DNA of 64,000 nt, from positions 1,612,001 through 1,676,000 of the forward strand of contig NZ_VWWV01000001.1 of NCBI RefSeq assembly GCF_011752815.1. The letters run 5' to 3'. The translations under genes and the position numbers were made by a program. Source of the stretch: Enterobacter sp. Cy-643. GTDB lineage: Bacteria > Pseudomonadota > Gammaproteobacteria > Enterobacterales > Enterobacteriaceae. Each line of letters opens with the position of its first letter. The first letter of the stretch is position 1. Below the pieces are notes generated by a model, which worked only from the letters and a program-made list of their open reading frames with translations, did no database searches and was not told where the DNA came from. Below are positions 19,243 through 29,412 of the stretch, one piece after another.

Positions 19243-19259
19243 GTCCGAACATTACGGAC
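19243..19259. promoter_or_regulatory. candidate LysR operator in the MFS/LysR divergent region
   Basis: GTCCG-N7-CGGAC is a perfect interrupted palindrome lying 27 bases before the LysR start and 106 bases before the MFS start. Its position fits the autoregulatory site typical of divergently oriented LysR genes. Confidence 0.6.
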
Positions 19260-19285
19260 TAAAACGCTCGAATAGAGGTATCACT

Positions 19286-20206
19286 ATGGATCGCCTGTCC
19301 AGCCTGATCTATTTTGTCCGCACCGCAGAGTTGGGCAGTTTTGTCCGCGCCGGACAAGCTCTGGGGCTTTCCGCTTCGGCGGTGGGAAAAGGGATTACGA
19401 GGCTTGAAGAACAGCTTGGGGTGCGGCTTTTTCACCGCACCACCCGCAGCCTGCAGATGACGTCCGAAGGCAGGGTTTACTTTGAGCGCTGCCGGCACAT
19501 TCTGCAGGATTTGGATGAGGCGGATGCCCTGCTCTCCCATGCCAGTGAAACGCCCCAGGGCCGCCTGCGCGTTAGCTTGCCCGCCGCCAGCCACAGCCTG
19601 TTTGAAGCGGCAATTATCGCTTTCGTTCGCCGTTATCCGGACATCGATCTCGACCTGGATTTCAGCGACAGGCTGGTAAACTTGATTGACGAGGACATGG
19701 ACATCGCCATCCGAACCGGCGAACTCCCGGACTCTCGCTTGATGCGTCGCGCGCTGCCCTCTTTGCAGCTTATCCTCTGTGCTTCCCCAGCCTATCTTGC
19801 CCGGCATGGCGTGCCGCAATCGCCCCGGGAACTGGAGGGGCATTGCGGAATTCGTTTCCGCTATGTGAACACCGGCAAGCTGCAGCCCTGGCCGCTCCGT
19901 GACTTATCTGAACTGGCGGACGTTCGCACCCGCACCGTATTCAGTTCGAACAACATGGAAATAGTGCGCAGCGCGATCATTAATGGCCTGGGCATCGGGG
20001 CCGTGCCTGACTTTATGATTGAACAGCCGTTGTCGAGCGGCATTTTGCAGCCGCTGCTGGGTGACTATTTGAAAGCACCAGGACAGTTCCAGATGGTCTG
20101 GACTGCGGGGAAACAGCTTTCGTCGAAGATCCGCGTTTTTGTCGACTTTATCAGCGATTTTATTCTGGCACAGCGGCAAAATATCGGCCTGAATAGCGAA
20201 GAATAA
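19286..20206 (+). CDS. LysR-family regulator of the MFS/OYE operon
   Basis: 306 residues from the ATG at 19286 (MDRLSSLIYFVRTAELGSF), preceded by AGAGGT; a 24-residue longer form lacks family support. Winged HTH at residues 1-60 (VRAGQALGLSASAVGKGITRLEEQLGVRLFHRTTRS), then the effector-binding domain (~90-295) of the CrgA/YafC subgroup (dLDFSDRLVNLIDEDMDIAIRTG). Divergent from the exporter operon, so likely its regulator. Confidence 0.87.
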   Translation: MDRLSSLIYFVRTAELGSFVRAGQALGLSASAVGKGITRLEEQLGVRLFHRTTRSLQMTSEGRVYFERCRHILQDLDEADALLSHASETPQGRLRVSLPAASHSLFEAAIIAFVRRYPDIDLDLDFSDRLVNLIDEDMDIAIRTGELPDSRLMRRALPSLQLILCASPAYLARHGVPQSPRELEGHCGIRFRYVNTGKLQPWPLRDLSELADVRTRTVFSSNNMEIVRSAIINGLGIGAVPDFMIEQPLSSGILQPLLGDYLKAPGQFQMVWTAGKQLSSKIRVFVDFISDFILAQRQNIGLNSEE

Positions 20207-20216
20207 ACGAGAAAAA

Positions 20217-20756
20217 ATGCCTGACTTTATCTTTCTTATTGGTCCTGGCGGAGCCGGTAAAAGCACGGTGGGTGCCAGACTTGCCCTGAAGCTCGGCTAT
20301 GACGCGAGAGATCTTGATGATGAGTTCTGTCTTCGCCACATGAATATTCGCGCCTTTATCTCCTCGCAGGGTTATGAAAGCTATCTTGAAGAGAATGCAA
20401 AATTGCTGGATACGTTGCTCAAAGAAGCCCACGCCAGCACAGTCTTTATTCTTTCTTCGGGGTTTCTGGCGACCGATATCCGGGCAGATATCGTGGAGGC
20501 CAACAAAAAGCGAGTACAGCAGTCGGGCACTTCAGTACTGCTGATGCCCTCACGCGACTATCAGGAGACGCTAAACACCCTTGTTGCACGGCAGCTAAAA
20601 CGGGGGTTTGACCTGAAAAAAGCGGGAGAAACAGAGAAGCTAAGCCAGCGTTTTGCGCCTTACATGTCACAGGGCGATATTCAGATTTTCTCGACCGCAG
20701 CCCCGGATGTGATTGCCAACCTTATTGCCCAACGGCTGGCAGAGCGGAAGCACTAA
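20217..20756 (+). CDS. shikimate-kinase-like P-loop kinase, specificity unknown
   Basis: 179 residues. GPGGAGKSTVG at residues 9-19 is a Walker A loop; RDLDDEF resembles the shikimate kinase DxD site, and the size fits AroK/AroL. However the region after the P-loop diverges from the shikimate-binding residues, so the substrate may be different. It starts 10 bases after the LysR gene and may be co-transcribed. A hairpin follows. Confidence 0.65.
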   Translation: MPDFIFLIGPGGAGKSTVGARLALKLGYDARDLDDEFCLRHMNIRAFISSQGYESYLEENAKLLDTLLKEAHASTVFILSSGFLATDIRADIVEANKKRVQQSGTSVLLMPSRDYQETLNTLVARQLKRGFDLKKAGETEKLSQRFAPYMSQGDIQIFSTAAPDVIANLIAQRLAERKH

Positions 20757-20774
20757 GGCAAGCTCCCGCTTGCC
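20757..20774. terminator. hairpin between convergent genes
   Basis: GGCAAGC-TCCC-GCTTGCC makes a perfect 7-bp stem between the kinase-like gene and the DUF2164 gene. It lacks a T-run, so its termination strength is uncertain. Confidence 0.5.
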
Positions 20775-20784
20775 CCAGGTAAAA

Positions 20785-21027
20785 CTAATCGACGATCTTT
20801 TCTAAATCCAGCAGCTCTTCCAGCGTTAGCATGTTGCTTTGGGCTACCGCCAGCGCATCGTCCAGCCCTTTGTTGTAAAGCGCTGGAGCCATTTTTTTCA
20901 CCAGTTCATCAAGGAAGAATTCGGCTTCAAACTGGCCGATCTGCAGGTCGTGCTTGTCGTCCAGCCAGTCGGTGATGAAGTCGCTCAGCTGGCGATACTC
21001 CTCGGCGGATAATTCAATCTTTTTCAT
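20785..21027 (-). CDS. DUF2164 family protein
   Basis: 80 residues, acidic, no signal peptide. It matches the DUF2164 pattern: IELSAEEYRQLSDFITDWLDDKHDLQIGQFEAEFFLDELVKKMAPALYNKGLDDA, mostly helical. The start overlaps the stop of the flavin reductase gene by 4 bases (ATGA-type), so the pair forms an operon. Function is unknown. Confidence 0.82.
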   Translation of the reverse strand: MKKIELSAEEYRQLSDFITDWLDDKHDLQIGQFEAEFFLDELVKKMAPALYNKGLDDALAVAQSNMLTLEELLDLEKIVD

Positions 21028-21611
21028 GACGCCGCCACGCCCGGCACCACCAGCGATTCACCGATGGCGTAGAACTGGCCGCCGGCAATGTAATGCAGGC
21101 TGCGGTATTCCGGCGGTGAGGTCTCAAACGACCAGTGGCCGTTCTGGAAAACGCGATCGTCAGCCCAGGCAGCAATAATTTCACCGATAAACAGGTCGTG
21201 AGCCTGATGATTATGCGGTTCGGGGATCAGCTTGCAAACCATCCAGGCCGTGCAGCCTGCTACCAGCGGCACGCTGTGGCCAGGGGCGCGGAACAGCTCC
21301 ACGCCGGATTGTTCGAGCTTGTCGGGCATCTCTTTCAGGCTGTGGGTGCCCAGGAAATGGGTCATTTTGAGCTGGGCGGCGCAGGGCACCTGAATCACAA
21401 AGGTGCCGCTGTTTTCGATAAGCGTGCGGGTGGCGGTGATTTTATCCAGCACCACCATCAGCTTGGATGGGGTAAAATCCAGCGCACAGGCCCAGGCGGC
21501 GGTCATCACATCGTCCACGCCATTATGGTGGGCAGACACCAGCACGGTTGGGCCGTGGTTGATCAGGCGGTAAGACTTTTCTAACGGCACTTCAATGATA
21601 TGTGGGTTCAT
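21024..21611 (-). CDS. flavin reductase-like domain protein (DIM6/NTAB family)
   Basis: 195 residues. The core includes VLVSAHHNGVDDVMTAAWACALDFTPSKLMVVLDKITATRTLIENSGTFVIQVP, typical of the FMN-binding split barrel of flavin reductases that supply FMNH2 or act as oxidoreductases. Its stop overlaps DUF2164. It follows arnF by 55 bases on the same strand, so it may be expressed by read-through from the arn operon, though no functional link to L-Ara4N is known. Confidence 0.85.
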   Translation of the reverse strand: MNPHIIEVPLEKSYRLINHGPTVLVSAHHNGVDDVMTAAWACALDFTPSKLMVVLDKITATRTLIENSGTFVIQVPCAAQLKMTHFLGTHSLKEMPDKLEQSGVELFRAPGHSVPLVAGCTAWMVCKLIPEPHNHQAHDLFIGEIIAAWADDRVFQNGHWSFETSPPEYRSLHYIAGGQFYAIGESLVVPGVAAS

Positions 21612-21666
21612 ACTTCACATCCGGTTTTCATCAGGTTGCCGTCAGTTTGCCTGAACAATTAGCGCA

Positions 21667-22062
21667 TTACTTTTCCTTTTTGTGACGTAGCTGATGAGGC
21701 AGGCAAATCAGCACCAGGCCGACGAAAATTGCCGCCACGCCGAGAAGTTTTCCCGGGCTGAACGCTTCGTTGAGCCACGGCAGGTTTATAGCCGCGAACC
21801 ACACCAGCACATAGCTCAGACTTAAAAGTGGATACGCTTTGCTGAGAGGAATGCGCTTCAGCGCCATGTACCAGCAGCCCATGGAAAACGCATAAGCCGC
21901 CAGGCCACCTATCAGCGCCAGAAGCCCATAGCCGCCGAACAGCACGGCCTTAATAAACTCAAGGCTCGGTGCAGCGGGAGGAAACTGTATCATCGCCCAT
22001 TTCATGCTGAGCTGCGCCCCGCTGACCAGCAGCACGCTCATTAACGCCCAGATATAGCCCAT
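21667..22062 (-). CDS. arnF: ArnF, undecaprenyl-phosphate-L-Ara4N flippase subunit
   Basis: 131 residues, four hydrophobic segments, small multidrug resistance-like fold. GAQLSMKWAM at the start and MALKRIPLSKAYPLLSLSYV match ArnF. With ArnE it flips undecaprenyl-phosphate-L-Ara4N to the periplasmic face. Its start overlaps the arnE stop. Last gene of the seven-gene arn operon; no pmrD follows it, whereas E. coli has pmrD there. Confidence 0.94.
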   Translation of the reverse strand: MGYIWALMSVLLVSGAQLSMKWAMIQFPPAAPSLEFIKAVLFGGYGLLALIGGLAAYAFSMGCWYMALKRIPLSKAYPLLSLSYVLVWFAAINLPWLNEAFSPGKLLGVAAIFVGLVLICLPHQLRHKKEK

Positions 22063-22385
22063 CAGGCGTGTCCTCCCAGCGCGATAATCCCCAGAATAAT
22101 CAGCATCACGCCCAGCCAGTGGTGTGCGGAAATCCGCTCTTTCCAGATCCAGCGTGCGGCAAGGGTGATAAAGATAAAATTGAGACTAAGCATGGGGTAA
22201 GCGATGCTCACTTCCACGTGCTGAAGTACCAGCAGCCAGACGAGCATCCCCAGCCCTAATAGCATCACGCTTAACCCAAGCCACAGTATCAGGTGGCGGC
22301 GCCCCGCCCCCTGAGCCGCCTGCTTCTGGCACAGCTGCCCGCCGCAGCTGAGCAAACTGGCCAGAATAATCAACGCAATATTCAT
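22062..22385 (-). CDS. arnE: ArnE, undecaprenyl-phosphate-L-Ara4N flippase subunit
   Basis: 107 residues with four predicted membrane segments. [18 protein letters not shown] and [25 protein letters not shown] are the ArnE signatures. It forms a heterodimer with ArnF. The start overlaps the arnT stop by 4 bases, and it shares a base with arnF, so all three are translationally coupled. Confidence 0.94.
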   Translation of the reverse strand: MNIALIILASLLSCGGQLCQKQAAQGAGRRHLILWLGLSVMLLGLGMLVWLLVLQHVEVSIAYPMLSLNFIFITLAARWIWKERISAHHWLGVMLIILGIIALGGHA

Positions 22386-24043
22386 GGCTGCGCGTCGTAC
22401 TCAAACAGCACGAATCGCCCGCTGTTGGCCCGATGGTCCGGCTCCGGCAGCTTCAGGTCATTCAGATCGGTGTTATTCGATACCAGCAGCATCAGCGACA
22501 CTTTGCCCTGTTTACGGTGTTCCGCCAGCCAGGAGGCGAACTCATCGCCGCTCACATAGCGATTGGACACATCCGGATAGTCAAGGCCGTAGCGCAGCTC
22601 GCCCGCATTATTATAAAGATTGATGTAGCTGCGCTTCAGCTCCCAGGCCACCCCGGCGGCAACGCCGACGTTGTTGGTGAAGATGTAGCGGCTGTCTTCC
22701 AGCTGCGGGCGCATCTCATGGATAAACGCCTGCGGCTGCTTGGAATTTTCCACTTTGGATGGAATCACCACGCCCACCAGCAGCGCCAGGCCCAGCGGAC
22801 ACAGCGCCGCCCAGTACCAGCGTTTAGCCGTCTGGCTCAGGGTCAGAAGACCGAACAGCGCCCAGACAGCAAATGCCACGCACGCCAGTACCACTTTCAG
22901 CGTTTCATTGGCGGCATAGACAGGATGTCTTGCCAGGCCCCACGGTGCGAGGAAGAAGGCGACGGTAATAACGCAGACCGACCCGAACAGCAGGTTAATC
23001 CAGCCGTTGACGCGTAAAATAGCGGAACCGTTTTTCGCCAGCTCAACCGCGTGGCGCGCCATCAGAATAGCCAGCGGTGCAAAACACGGTAGGATATAGG
23101 TCGGCAGCTTGCCTTTTGCGATACTGAAAAACAGCAACGGCATCACAACCCAGCCCAGCAGATAGAATGCTCCGCCCTGCTCACCCCGGCTTTTCCAGCC
23201 GCTTTTCAGCGCCCCCGGCAGCAGCGCCAGCCATGGCAGTGAGCCCGCTATCAGGAACGGAATGTAGTACCAGAACGGGGCTTTATGCTGCGCGTCTTTC
23301 TCCGCAAAGCGCTGAATGTGCTCCACCCAGAAGAAGTAGTGCCAGAAGTCAGGCTCGGCTTTAGCGATAGCAATCGCCCACGGCAGCGTGATCAGCACGG
23401 CGCTCAACACCGCCAGCGGCCCGAACAGCAGTACTTCTTTCCAACGTTTCTGTGCAATCACCCACGGCAGGACGCCAATCACCGGCACCGCCAGCGCCAG
23501 GAACCCTTTGGTCATCACGCCCATGCCGCAGGCCAGGCCCAGCAGCACGTAACCGCCAATCTTACCGCCGGTGGTCTGTGCGGTACTGGCCAGCCAGAAG
23601 CTGCACATCGCCGCCGTCAGCCACAGGGTGATCATCGGGTCGAGCACGGAATAAGTGCCGATGCCGTAGACCAACAGACAGGTGAGGAAAATAACCCCGG
23701 CCAGCACCGCGACCGTTTTATCGCGCCACAGGCGGAACGCCAGCCAGTAGGTCAGCAGCGCGCTCAGGGTCACCGAAAACACGGAACCAAAACGCACGGC
23801 AAAATTGTTATGACCGAAGATGAATTGGCTGATGTTGTTGATCCAGTACCCCGCCACCGGCTTTTCGAAATAGCGCAGATCAAGGAAATGAGGAACGATC
23901 CAGTTGCCAGACAGCAGCATTTCACGGCTGATTTCCGCATAGCGCGTCTCATCCGGCTGCCACAGGTGACGAAACTCCAGAGGGACAAGGTAAAGCAAGG
24001 CAAAACAGACCAGAAGGGTCATTCCATATTTTGCAGATTTCAT
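22382..24043 (-). CDS. arnT: ArnT, lipid A L-Ara4N glycosyltransferase
   Basis: 553 residues (E. coli 550). A GT-C fold membrane enzyme with about 12-13 transmembrane segments; [12 protein letters not shown] near residue 36 contains the conserved acidic site and [10 protein letters not shown] the family motif. It transfers L-Ara4N from undecaprenyl phosphate to lipid A phosphates at the periplasmic side, lowering affinity for polymyxin and cationic peptides. Four bases separate it from arnD. Confidence 0.96.
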   Translation of the reverse strand: MKSAKYGMTLLVCFALLYLVPLEFRHLWQPDETRYAEISREMLLSGNWIVPHFLDLRYFEKPVAGYWINNISQFIFGHNNFAVRFGSVFSVTLSALLTYWLAFRLWRDKTVAVLAGVIFLTCLLVYGIGTYSVLDPMITLWLTAAMCSFWLASTAQTTGGKIGGYVLLGLACGMGVMTKGFLALAVPVIGVLPWVIAQKRWKEVLLFGPLAVLSAVLITLPWAIAIAKAEPDFWHYFFWVEHIQRFAEKDAQHKAPFWYYIPFLIAGSLPWLALLPGALKSGWKSRGEQGGAFYLLGWVVMPLLFFSIAKGKLPTYILPCFAPLAILMARHAVELAKNGSAILRVNGWINLLFGSVCVITVAFFLAPWGLARHPVYAANETLKVVLACVAFAVWALFGLLTLSQTAKRWYWAALCPLGLALLVGVVIPSKVENSKQPQAFIHEMRPQLEDSRYIFTNNVGVAAGVAWELKRSYINLYNNAGELRYGLDYPDVSNRYVSGDEFASWLAEHRKQGKVSLMLLVSNNTDLNDLKLPEPDHRANSGRFVLFEYDAQP

Positions 24044-24047
24044 CGGT

Positions 24048-24944
24048 TCACGACTCTATAAGTTGTTGGCAACCCAGCCAGCCTTCGCGGCCTGGAATTG
24101 TCCCGCGCACAATTTTGCCTCTCGGCAGCGTGGATAAATCGTCCGGCAGAAGCTCGCTAAGCGGGCAGAACTGAACCCCCTCGGCGGCAGCCATCGCCAG
24201 CAATTCACTAAAGGAATCTCGCATCACCATCCCTTCGACTTCGGCATGGATGGTGTAAACCGGTGTGCCGCTGTCCTGGTGAATTTTATCCAGGATAAAA
24301 CGGTTAAAGTTATCTTTACTGACTTCAGTACCAATCACTTCGTCCCATGTGGGCAACGTCACGGGGATTTGTACCGCAGCCTCGCGGCCATCAGGCAGAA
24401 CAGGGATAAACGGCGCGGTACCGCGACAGTCGCTGTTGTACTGGAACGGGAAAGCGGCTTTGGCTTGCACCACGCGCTGGTCAGCACGCCAGCCCGCCAC
24501 CGCCGAGCAGCTTACGGGTTGCCCTACAATTTTCTGCAGCGCATCCAGACCAAGACGAATTTGCTGTTCGAGCTTGTCCTGTTCCCAGACGCCCGCCCAG
24601 GCCTGCCAGGCATGGTGATCCCAGGCGTGGAGGCCCACCTCATGGTGGTCCGCCGCCGCCGCGATAACCACTGCATTGCCCGCGCCAATCACGCGCCCCG
24701 GCCACGCGGTACCCGCCAGCAGAATATCCCAGCCATACAGCGATGCTGCGTTGGAGCGCAGCATCTTCCACAGGAATTTAGGCTTGATCAGGCGCCACAG
24801 ATGGCGCCCCATGTTGTCTGGCCCAACGCTGAAGAAAAAGGTTGCCTGAGTCGAGTGTAGACTTAGCGTCTCCAGAAGGTTTGGCACCCCTTCACGGGTG
24901 CCTCGCCAGGTGTCGACATCAATACGCAGGCCGACTTTTCTCAT
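24048..24944 (-). CDS. arnD: ArnD, undecaprenyl-phosphate-L-Ara4FN deformylase
   Basis: 298 residues (E. coli 296). NodB-type polysaccharide deacetylase fold: [10 protein letters not shown] supplies the metal aspartate, [14 protein letters not shown] the histidine motif, and GWRADQRV a later motif. It removes the formyl group from the lipid-linked 4-deoxy-4-formamido-arabinose, making transfer irreversible. The start overlaps the arnA stop by 4 bases. Confidence 0.95.
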   Translation of the reverse strand: MRKVGLRIDVDTWRGTREGVPNLLETLSLHSTQATFFFSVGPDNMGRHLWRLIKPKFLWKMLRSNAASLYGWDILLAGTAWPGRVIGAGNAVVIAAAADHHEVGLHAWDHHAWQAWAGVWEQDKLEQQIRLGLDALQKIVGQPVSCSAVAGWRADQRVVQAKAAFPFQYNSDCRGTAPFIPVLPDGREAAVQIPVTLPTWDEVIGTEVSKDNFNRFILDKIHQDSGTPVYTIHAEVEGMVMRDSFSELLAMAAAEGVQFCPLSELLPDDLSTLPRGKIVRGTIPGREGWLGCQQLIES

Positions 24945-26923
24945 GAAGCAGGGTCCGTCAGCTCAACGGTTTTCAGGAAGAAGTCCAGCGTTTCGTCGAT
25001 GGTTTTCTCCATGTGCACTTCAGGCGTCCAGTCCAGCAGGCGCTGGGCGTTGCGGATGCTTGGCTTACGGTGCTCAACGTCCTGATAGCCTTTGCCGTAG
25101 TACGCGCTGCTTTCCACTTCGCGGAAACCGGCAAACGGCGGGAACTGGTCGCGCAGCGGGTGACGTTCGAAGCTTTCCAGCAGCATTTCTGCCAGCTGTT
25201 TGATGCTTGCTTCGTTGTCCGGATTACCGATGTTGATGATCTGGCCGTCGCAGTTACTGTTTTTGTTTTCAATAATGCGGAACAGCGCTTCGATGCCGTC
25301 GCCGATGTCGGTGAAGCAGCGTTTCTGCTTGCCGCCGTCGATAAGCTTGATCGGAGAACCTTCAACCAGGTTGAGGATCAGCTGGGTAATGGCACGGGAG
25401 CTACCGATACGCGCGGCGTTCAGGTTGTCCAGACGTGGGCCCATCCAGTTAAACGGACGGAACAGCGTGAAACGCAGCCCTTCTTTTTCGCCGTATGCCC
25501 AGATAACACGGTCAAGCAGCTGCTTGGACACGGAATAGATCCAGCGCTGTTTGTTGATTGGCCCAACGATCAGCGGGGAGTTATCTTCGTCAAACGAGGC
25601 GTCGGTGCACATGCCGTACACTTCGGAGGTAGACGGGAAGATAATGCGTTTTTTGTATTTCACGCAGTCGCGGATGATCTTCAGGTTCTCTTCGAAGTCG
25701 AGTTCGAACACGCGCAGCGGGTTACGGGTGTATTCGATTGGCGTCGCGATGGCTACCAGCGGCAGAACAACGTCACACTTCTTGATGTGGTATTCGATCC
25801 ACTCGGAGTGAATGCTGATGTCACCTTCCACAAAGTGGAAACGATCGTTACCGATGAAGCGGGAGATAGCGTCGGAACCGATGTCCAGACCGAAGATCTC
25901 GAAGTTGTCATCGCGCAGCAGGCGTTCGGTCAGGTGGTTACCGATAAAGCCGTTTACGCCCAGGATCAGCACGCGGGTACGACGTTTGATAGCGGAAACA
26001 GGTTTGCTGCTCAGAATTGCGCCGCTGACCAGGCCCAGAGACTGTGCAAGCTGGGAGCCCTGCATGTACACGCCGTTTTCAGCCTGACCGGTCACCACTT
26101 CCAGAGCACCGGTGCCGCAGGCGATCACCAATGGATTAACGGAGATAACGGTGCCCGCTTTCGCGCCGTTGTTGCTTTCCAGTACGCGGCTTTTCCAGAT
26201 AATAAATTTGCCGCCGCCCACGTAGCTGAACGCGCCCGGCCACGGTTCGGTCACCGCACGTACCAGGTTGTTGGCTTCTGCAGCAGAGCCTTCCCAGCTG
26301 ATCGCGCCATCTTTTGGTGAACGGCCGCCGAAATAGGTCGCCCTGGATTCATCCTGAGCGGTCTGCGGGAAGTGACCGGTTTTGATCACCGGCAGGCTTT
26401 TCGCCAGCAGGGATTTCGCGGTTTCGCACAGTTTGTGGTGCAGAGTCAGGGCGGTATCTTCTGCGGCAATCGCCACGCGTTCCTGAGCAACGATGTCGCC
26501 CGCATCCGCGCGTTTCACCATGCGATGCAGGGTAACGCCCGTTTCGGTTTCACCTTTCACCAGCACCCAGTTCAGCGGCGCGCGGCCACGGAATTTAGGC
26601 AGCAGAGAGCCGTGGAGGTTAAATGCCCCGACGGAAGCGCAGTCCAGAATCTCTTCGCTCAGCAGATTGCGGTAGTAGAAGGAGAAAATCACTTCAGGCT
26701 GCGCGTCTTTAATGCGGTCGACCCACAGCGGGTGGTTCACATCTTCAGGCGCAAAAACCGGGATGCCGAATTCTGCCGCCGTGCGGGCCACCGAACCAAA
26801 GAAGTTATTCTCAGCGGCGTTATCCGGGTGAGTATAAATTGCTGCAATGTCATAGCCTGCTTCAACCAGGGCACGAACACCCACACAGCCCATATCGTGA
26901 TAGGCGAAAACAACTGCTTTCAT
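24941..26923 (-). CDS. arnA: ArnA, bifunctional UDP-L-Ara4N formyltransferase / UDP-GlcA decarboxylase
   Basis: 660 residues, the length of the E. coli enzyme. The N-terminal domain (1-~304) is the N10-formyl-THF-dependent transferase with the [16 protein letters not shown] motif and catalytic His near 104. The C-terminal domain (~315-660) is an SDR-type NAD dehydrogenase/decarboxylase with [10 protein letters not shown], and YSVSKQ as the Tyr/Lys pair. The two activities are the oxidative decarboxylation of UDP-glucuronate and the formylation of UDP-L-Ara4N. It shares a base with arnC (TAATG). Confidence 0.97.
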   Translation of the reverse strand: MKAVVFAYHDMGCVGVRALVEAGYDIAAIYTHPDNAAENNFFGSVARTAAEFGIPVFAPEDVNHPLWVDRIKDAQPEVIFSFYYRNLLSEEILDCASVGAFNLHGSLLPKFRGRAPLNWVLVKGETETGVTLHRMVKRADAGDIVAQERVAIAAEDTALTLHHKLCETAKSLLAKSLPVIKTGHFPQTAQDESRATYFGGRSPKDGAISWEGSAAEANNLVRAVTEPWPGAFSYVGGGKFIIWKSRVLESNNGAKAGTVISVNPLVIACGTGALEVVTGQAENGVYMQGSQLAQSLGLVSGAILSSKPVSAIKRRTRVLILGVNGFIGNHLTERLLRDDNFEIFGLDIGSDAISRFIGNDRFHFVEGDISIHSEWIEYHIKKCDVVLPLVAIATPIEYTRNPLRVFELDFEENLKIIRDCVKYKKRIIFPSTSEVYGMCTDASFDEDNSPLIVGPINKQRWIYSVSKQLLDRVIWAYGEKEGLRFTLFRPFNWMGPRLDNLNAARIGSSRAITQLILNLVEGSPIKLIDGGKQKRCFTDIGDGIEALFRIIENKNSNCDGQIINIGNPDNEASIKQLAEMLLESFERHPLRDQFPPFAGFREVESSAYYGKGYQDVEHRKPSIRNAQRLLDWTPEVHMEKTIDETLDFFLKTVELTDPAS

Positions 26924-27903
26924 TATTGATTTTCCTCTGAAGATAAAGCGGTTTCACTGCTAACTACGCGTTGAATAAAGTAACGAGGGCGAGCACGCAC
27001 GTCGTTATAGATACGGCCAATGTACTCACCCAGCAGCCCCATTCCGATGAACTGGGCACCAATAAAGGTGAACAGGACGGCGAAGAGCATAAACACCCCG
27101 TCCGCCGCCCACTGCGGGCCAAGAGCAAGACGTAACACCACCAGCAGTACCGCGAGGGCAAAGCCGGACAGTGCGATAATGCTGCCGACGACGCTAAGTA
27201 AACGCAGCGGCGTTGTGGTCAGGCAGGTGATCAGGTCATACATCAGGTTGATCAGGCGCATGAAGCTGTACTTCGAGTCGCCAAACTGACGCTCGTCGTG
27301 GTGCACCGGGATCTCGATGGCACGACGGGCAAAGGTGTTGGCCAGAATCGGGATAAAGGTGCTGCGTTCGTGGCAGTGCAGCATCGCGTCGATGATGTGG
27401 CGGCGGTAGGCGCGCAGCATACAGCCGTAGTCGCCCATGGCTTTACCGGTAGTACGCTGGATCAGGTGGTTGATCATTTTTGACGCACGCTTGCGGAACC
27501 AGCTGTCCTGACGGTTCTGGCGCACGGTGCCCACCACGTCATAGCCTTCATCGGCCTTCTCAACCAGGCGTGGGATCTCTTCCGGCGGGTTTTGCAGGTC
27601 AGCATCCAGGGTGACGATAAGATCGCCGGTGACGTGGCTAAAGCCCGCCATGATAGCCGAGTGCTGGCCATAGTTACGGTTCAGCAGTACCGCGACGATA
27701 TGGCTGTCCGGGGCTTCTGCCGCGCGGGTCAGCATGGCGGCAGAGTCATCGCTGCTGCCATCATCAACGAGGAGTATTTCGTAATCGCGGTTCAGCTTTT
27801 GACAAGCTTCAGTGGTACGACGCAGCAGTTCAGGCAGGCTGTCCTGTTCGTTGTACACCGGGATCACAACGGAAACTTTCTTGATCGGTTCCGGGGTCAT
27901 CAT
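26923..27903 (-). CDS. arnC: ArnC, undecaprenyl-phosphate 4-deoxy-4-formamido-L-arabinose transferase
   Basis: 326 residues (E. coli 322). An N-terminal GT2 domain with [28 protein letters not shown] and the DxD-like [12 protein letters not shown] is followed by two C-terminal membrane helices (~235-300). It transfers formylated L-Ara4N from UDP to undecaprenyl phosphate at the cytoplasmic face. MM at the start gives an alternative start one codon later. One base separates it from arnB. Confidence 0.96.
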   Translation of the reverse strand: MMTPEPIKKVSVVIPVYNEQDSLPELLRRTTEACQKLNRDYEILLVDDGSSDDSAAMLTRAAEAPDSHIVAVLLNRNYGQHSAIMAGFSHVTGDLIVTLDADLQNPPEEIPRLVEKADEGYDVVGTVRQNRQDSWFRKRASKMINHLIQRTTGKAMGDYGCMLRAYRRHIIDAMLHCHERSTFIPILANTFARRAIEIPVHHDERQFGDSKYSFMRLINLMYDLITCLTTTPLRLLSVVGSIIALSGFALAVLLVVLRLALGPQWAADGVFMLFAVLFTFIGAQFIGMGLLGEYIGRIYNDVRARPRYFIQRVVSSETALSSEENQ

Positions 27904-27904
27904 C

Positions 27905-29044
27905 TTAAAGTCCTGCTATTTCACGTAAGGCGGTAATGACGCGGGAAGTGTCATCGTCGGTCATGGTTGGGAACAGAGGAATAGAGCAAATACGCTCGCT
28001 GTTCCAGTCGCTGTTCGGCAGCTGAAGCTGCGGATAGCGCTCGCGGTAATACTTCTGGGTGTGCGCCGCGCGGAAATGCAGGCCGGTGCCGATGCCGCGC
28101 TCTTTCAGCGCTTCCATCAGGCCGCTGCGGGAAATACCGCAGGTGGCTTCATCCACGCGAATAATAAACAGGTGCCAGGCATGGCGGTGCTGCCAGGTCG
28201 GCGTGGCAAGCGGCAGGAATGGCGTGTCGGCCAGCTCTTTGAGGTAGCGTTCGGCGATTTCCTGACGACGAATATTGATCTGTTCCAGTTTGCCCAGCTG
28301 CACCAGCGCGATAGCCGCGTTAATGTCCGCGAGGTTGTATTTGAACCCCGGAGAAATCACTTCGGCCTGCGGCGCGCGGCCATGCGTCTGGCGGTCAAAG
28401 GCGTCTACGCCCAGACCGTGGAATTTCAGGCTACGAATGCGGTTAGCAAACTGGTCGTCGTCGGTGACGATCAGGCCGCCTTCGGCGCAGGTCATGTTCT
28501 TGATGGCGTGGAAAGAGAAGATAGCCGTGCCCTTGCCGCCAACGTGCTTGCCTTTGTATTCGGTGCCCGCTGCGTGAGCAGCATCTTCAATCACCGGAAT
28601 GCCGTGGCGTTCACCGATCGCGCGAATAGCATCTATGTCGGCAGGTGCGCCAGCGTAATGCACGGGGATAATCGCTTTGGTGCGAGGGGTAATGGCCGCT
28701 TCAATGGCTTCAGGCGTGACCATCAGAGTGTCGCGATCGACGTCAATCATCACCGGTTCGGCGCCCAGCAGCACAATCATGTTGAGCGTGGAGACCCAGG
28801 TCAGTGAAGGTGTAATCACTTCGTCACCTGCCTGCAGCCCCAGTGCCATGAGGGTAACGTGCATCCCGCCGGTGGCCGAGCTTACCGCAATGGCATGTTT
28901 ATTGCCGGTTAAGTCGCAAAATGCCTTCTCAAGCGCCTGGTTTTTCGGCCCGGTCGTGATCCAGCCGGATTGCATGACTTCCGTTACCGCTGCAATTTCT
29001 TCCGCACCTAACGCCGGGCGTGAAAAAGGCAGAAAATCACTCAT
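27905..29044 (-). CDS. arnB: ArnB, UDP-4-amino-4-deoxy-L-arabinose--oxoglutarate aminotransferase
   Basis: 379 residues, DegT/DnrJ/EryC1 family. The PLP lysine is in [17 protein letters not shown] (K near 183). It converts UDP-Ara4-ketopyranose to UDP-L-Ara4N with glutamate as donor. First gene of arnBCADTEF, all seven genes packed with overlaps or 1-4 base gaps. A PmrA-type box lies about 143 bases upstream, so PmrAB/PhoPQ control is likely. Confidence 0.97.
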   Translation of the reverse strand: MSDFLPFSRPALGAEEIAAVTEVMQSGWITTGPKNQALEKAFCDLTGNKHAIAVSSATGGMHVTLMALGLQAGDEVITPSLTWVSTLNMIVLLGAEPVMIDVDRDTLMVTPEAIEAAITPRTKAIIPVHYAGAPADIDAIRAIGERHGIPVIEDAAHAAGTEYKGKHVGGKGTAIFSFHAIKNMTCAEGGLIVTDDDQFANRIRSLKFHGLGVDAFDRQTHGRAPQAEVISPGFKYNLADINAAIALVQLGKLEQINIRRQEIAERYLKELADTPFLPLATPTWQHRHAWHLFIIRVDEATCGISRSGLMEALKERGIGTGLHFRAAHTQKYYRERYPQLQLPNSDWNSERICSIPLFPTMTDDDTSRVITALREIAGL

Positions 29045-29186
29045 TACGTGGATTCCTTATTAAATCGCTAAACGCCAAAAGCTGACGGGATAATGAATCA
29101 GGCTAATTAAATAAAAGTACAACACTCAGGAAGTACAGCATTTTTAGCTAAACGACTATTCAATGAAAAGAATTTAACAAAGAAAT

Positions 29187-29203
29187 CTTAGAACAGTATT
29201 AAG
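29187..29203 (-). promoter_or_regulatory. PmrA (BasR) box upstream of arnB
   Basis: On the minus strand CTTAAT-ACTGT-TCTAAG fits the PmrA direct repeat (two CTTAAK-like hexamers separated by 5 bases), with one mismatch in the second half. Known PmrA boxes precede arnB/pbgP in E. coli and Salmonella. No other sites stand out in 29045-29366. Confidence 0.72.
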
Positions 29204-29366
29204 AAAATGAGATATAACGAAAAATCGTGACGTTAAGCATCGGCTGACGGGCATATGCCCTTCACAACCCCAGCTTGTCATCTGAATATCATGGTTAAGG
29301 CATGTTTGTTGAATAGCGGAATAATTCCGTAAGTGACAAATAATAATGCATCCTCCCTGAGTGGTT

Positions 29367-29395
29367 AAAAAAACCGCCTGAAGCAGGCGGTTTTA
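29367..29395 (-). terminator. rho-independent terminator of rlhA
   Basis: ACCGCCTG-AAG-CAGGCGGT forms a perfect 8-bp stem (29373-29391). On the minus strand it is followed by six or more T (AAAAAA at 29367-29372 on plus). It lies 20 bases past the rlhA stop; TTTT on the plus strand could make it two-way. Confidence 0.88.
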
Positions 29396-29412
29396 AATAA
29401 TAAGCTGTGAAA

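Noticed and set aside
20217-20756. aroK or aroL shikimate kinase
   Set aside because: Only the P-loop and size agree; the rest differs from AroK/AroL, so no gene symbol is given.
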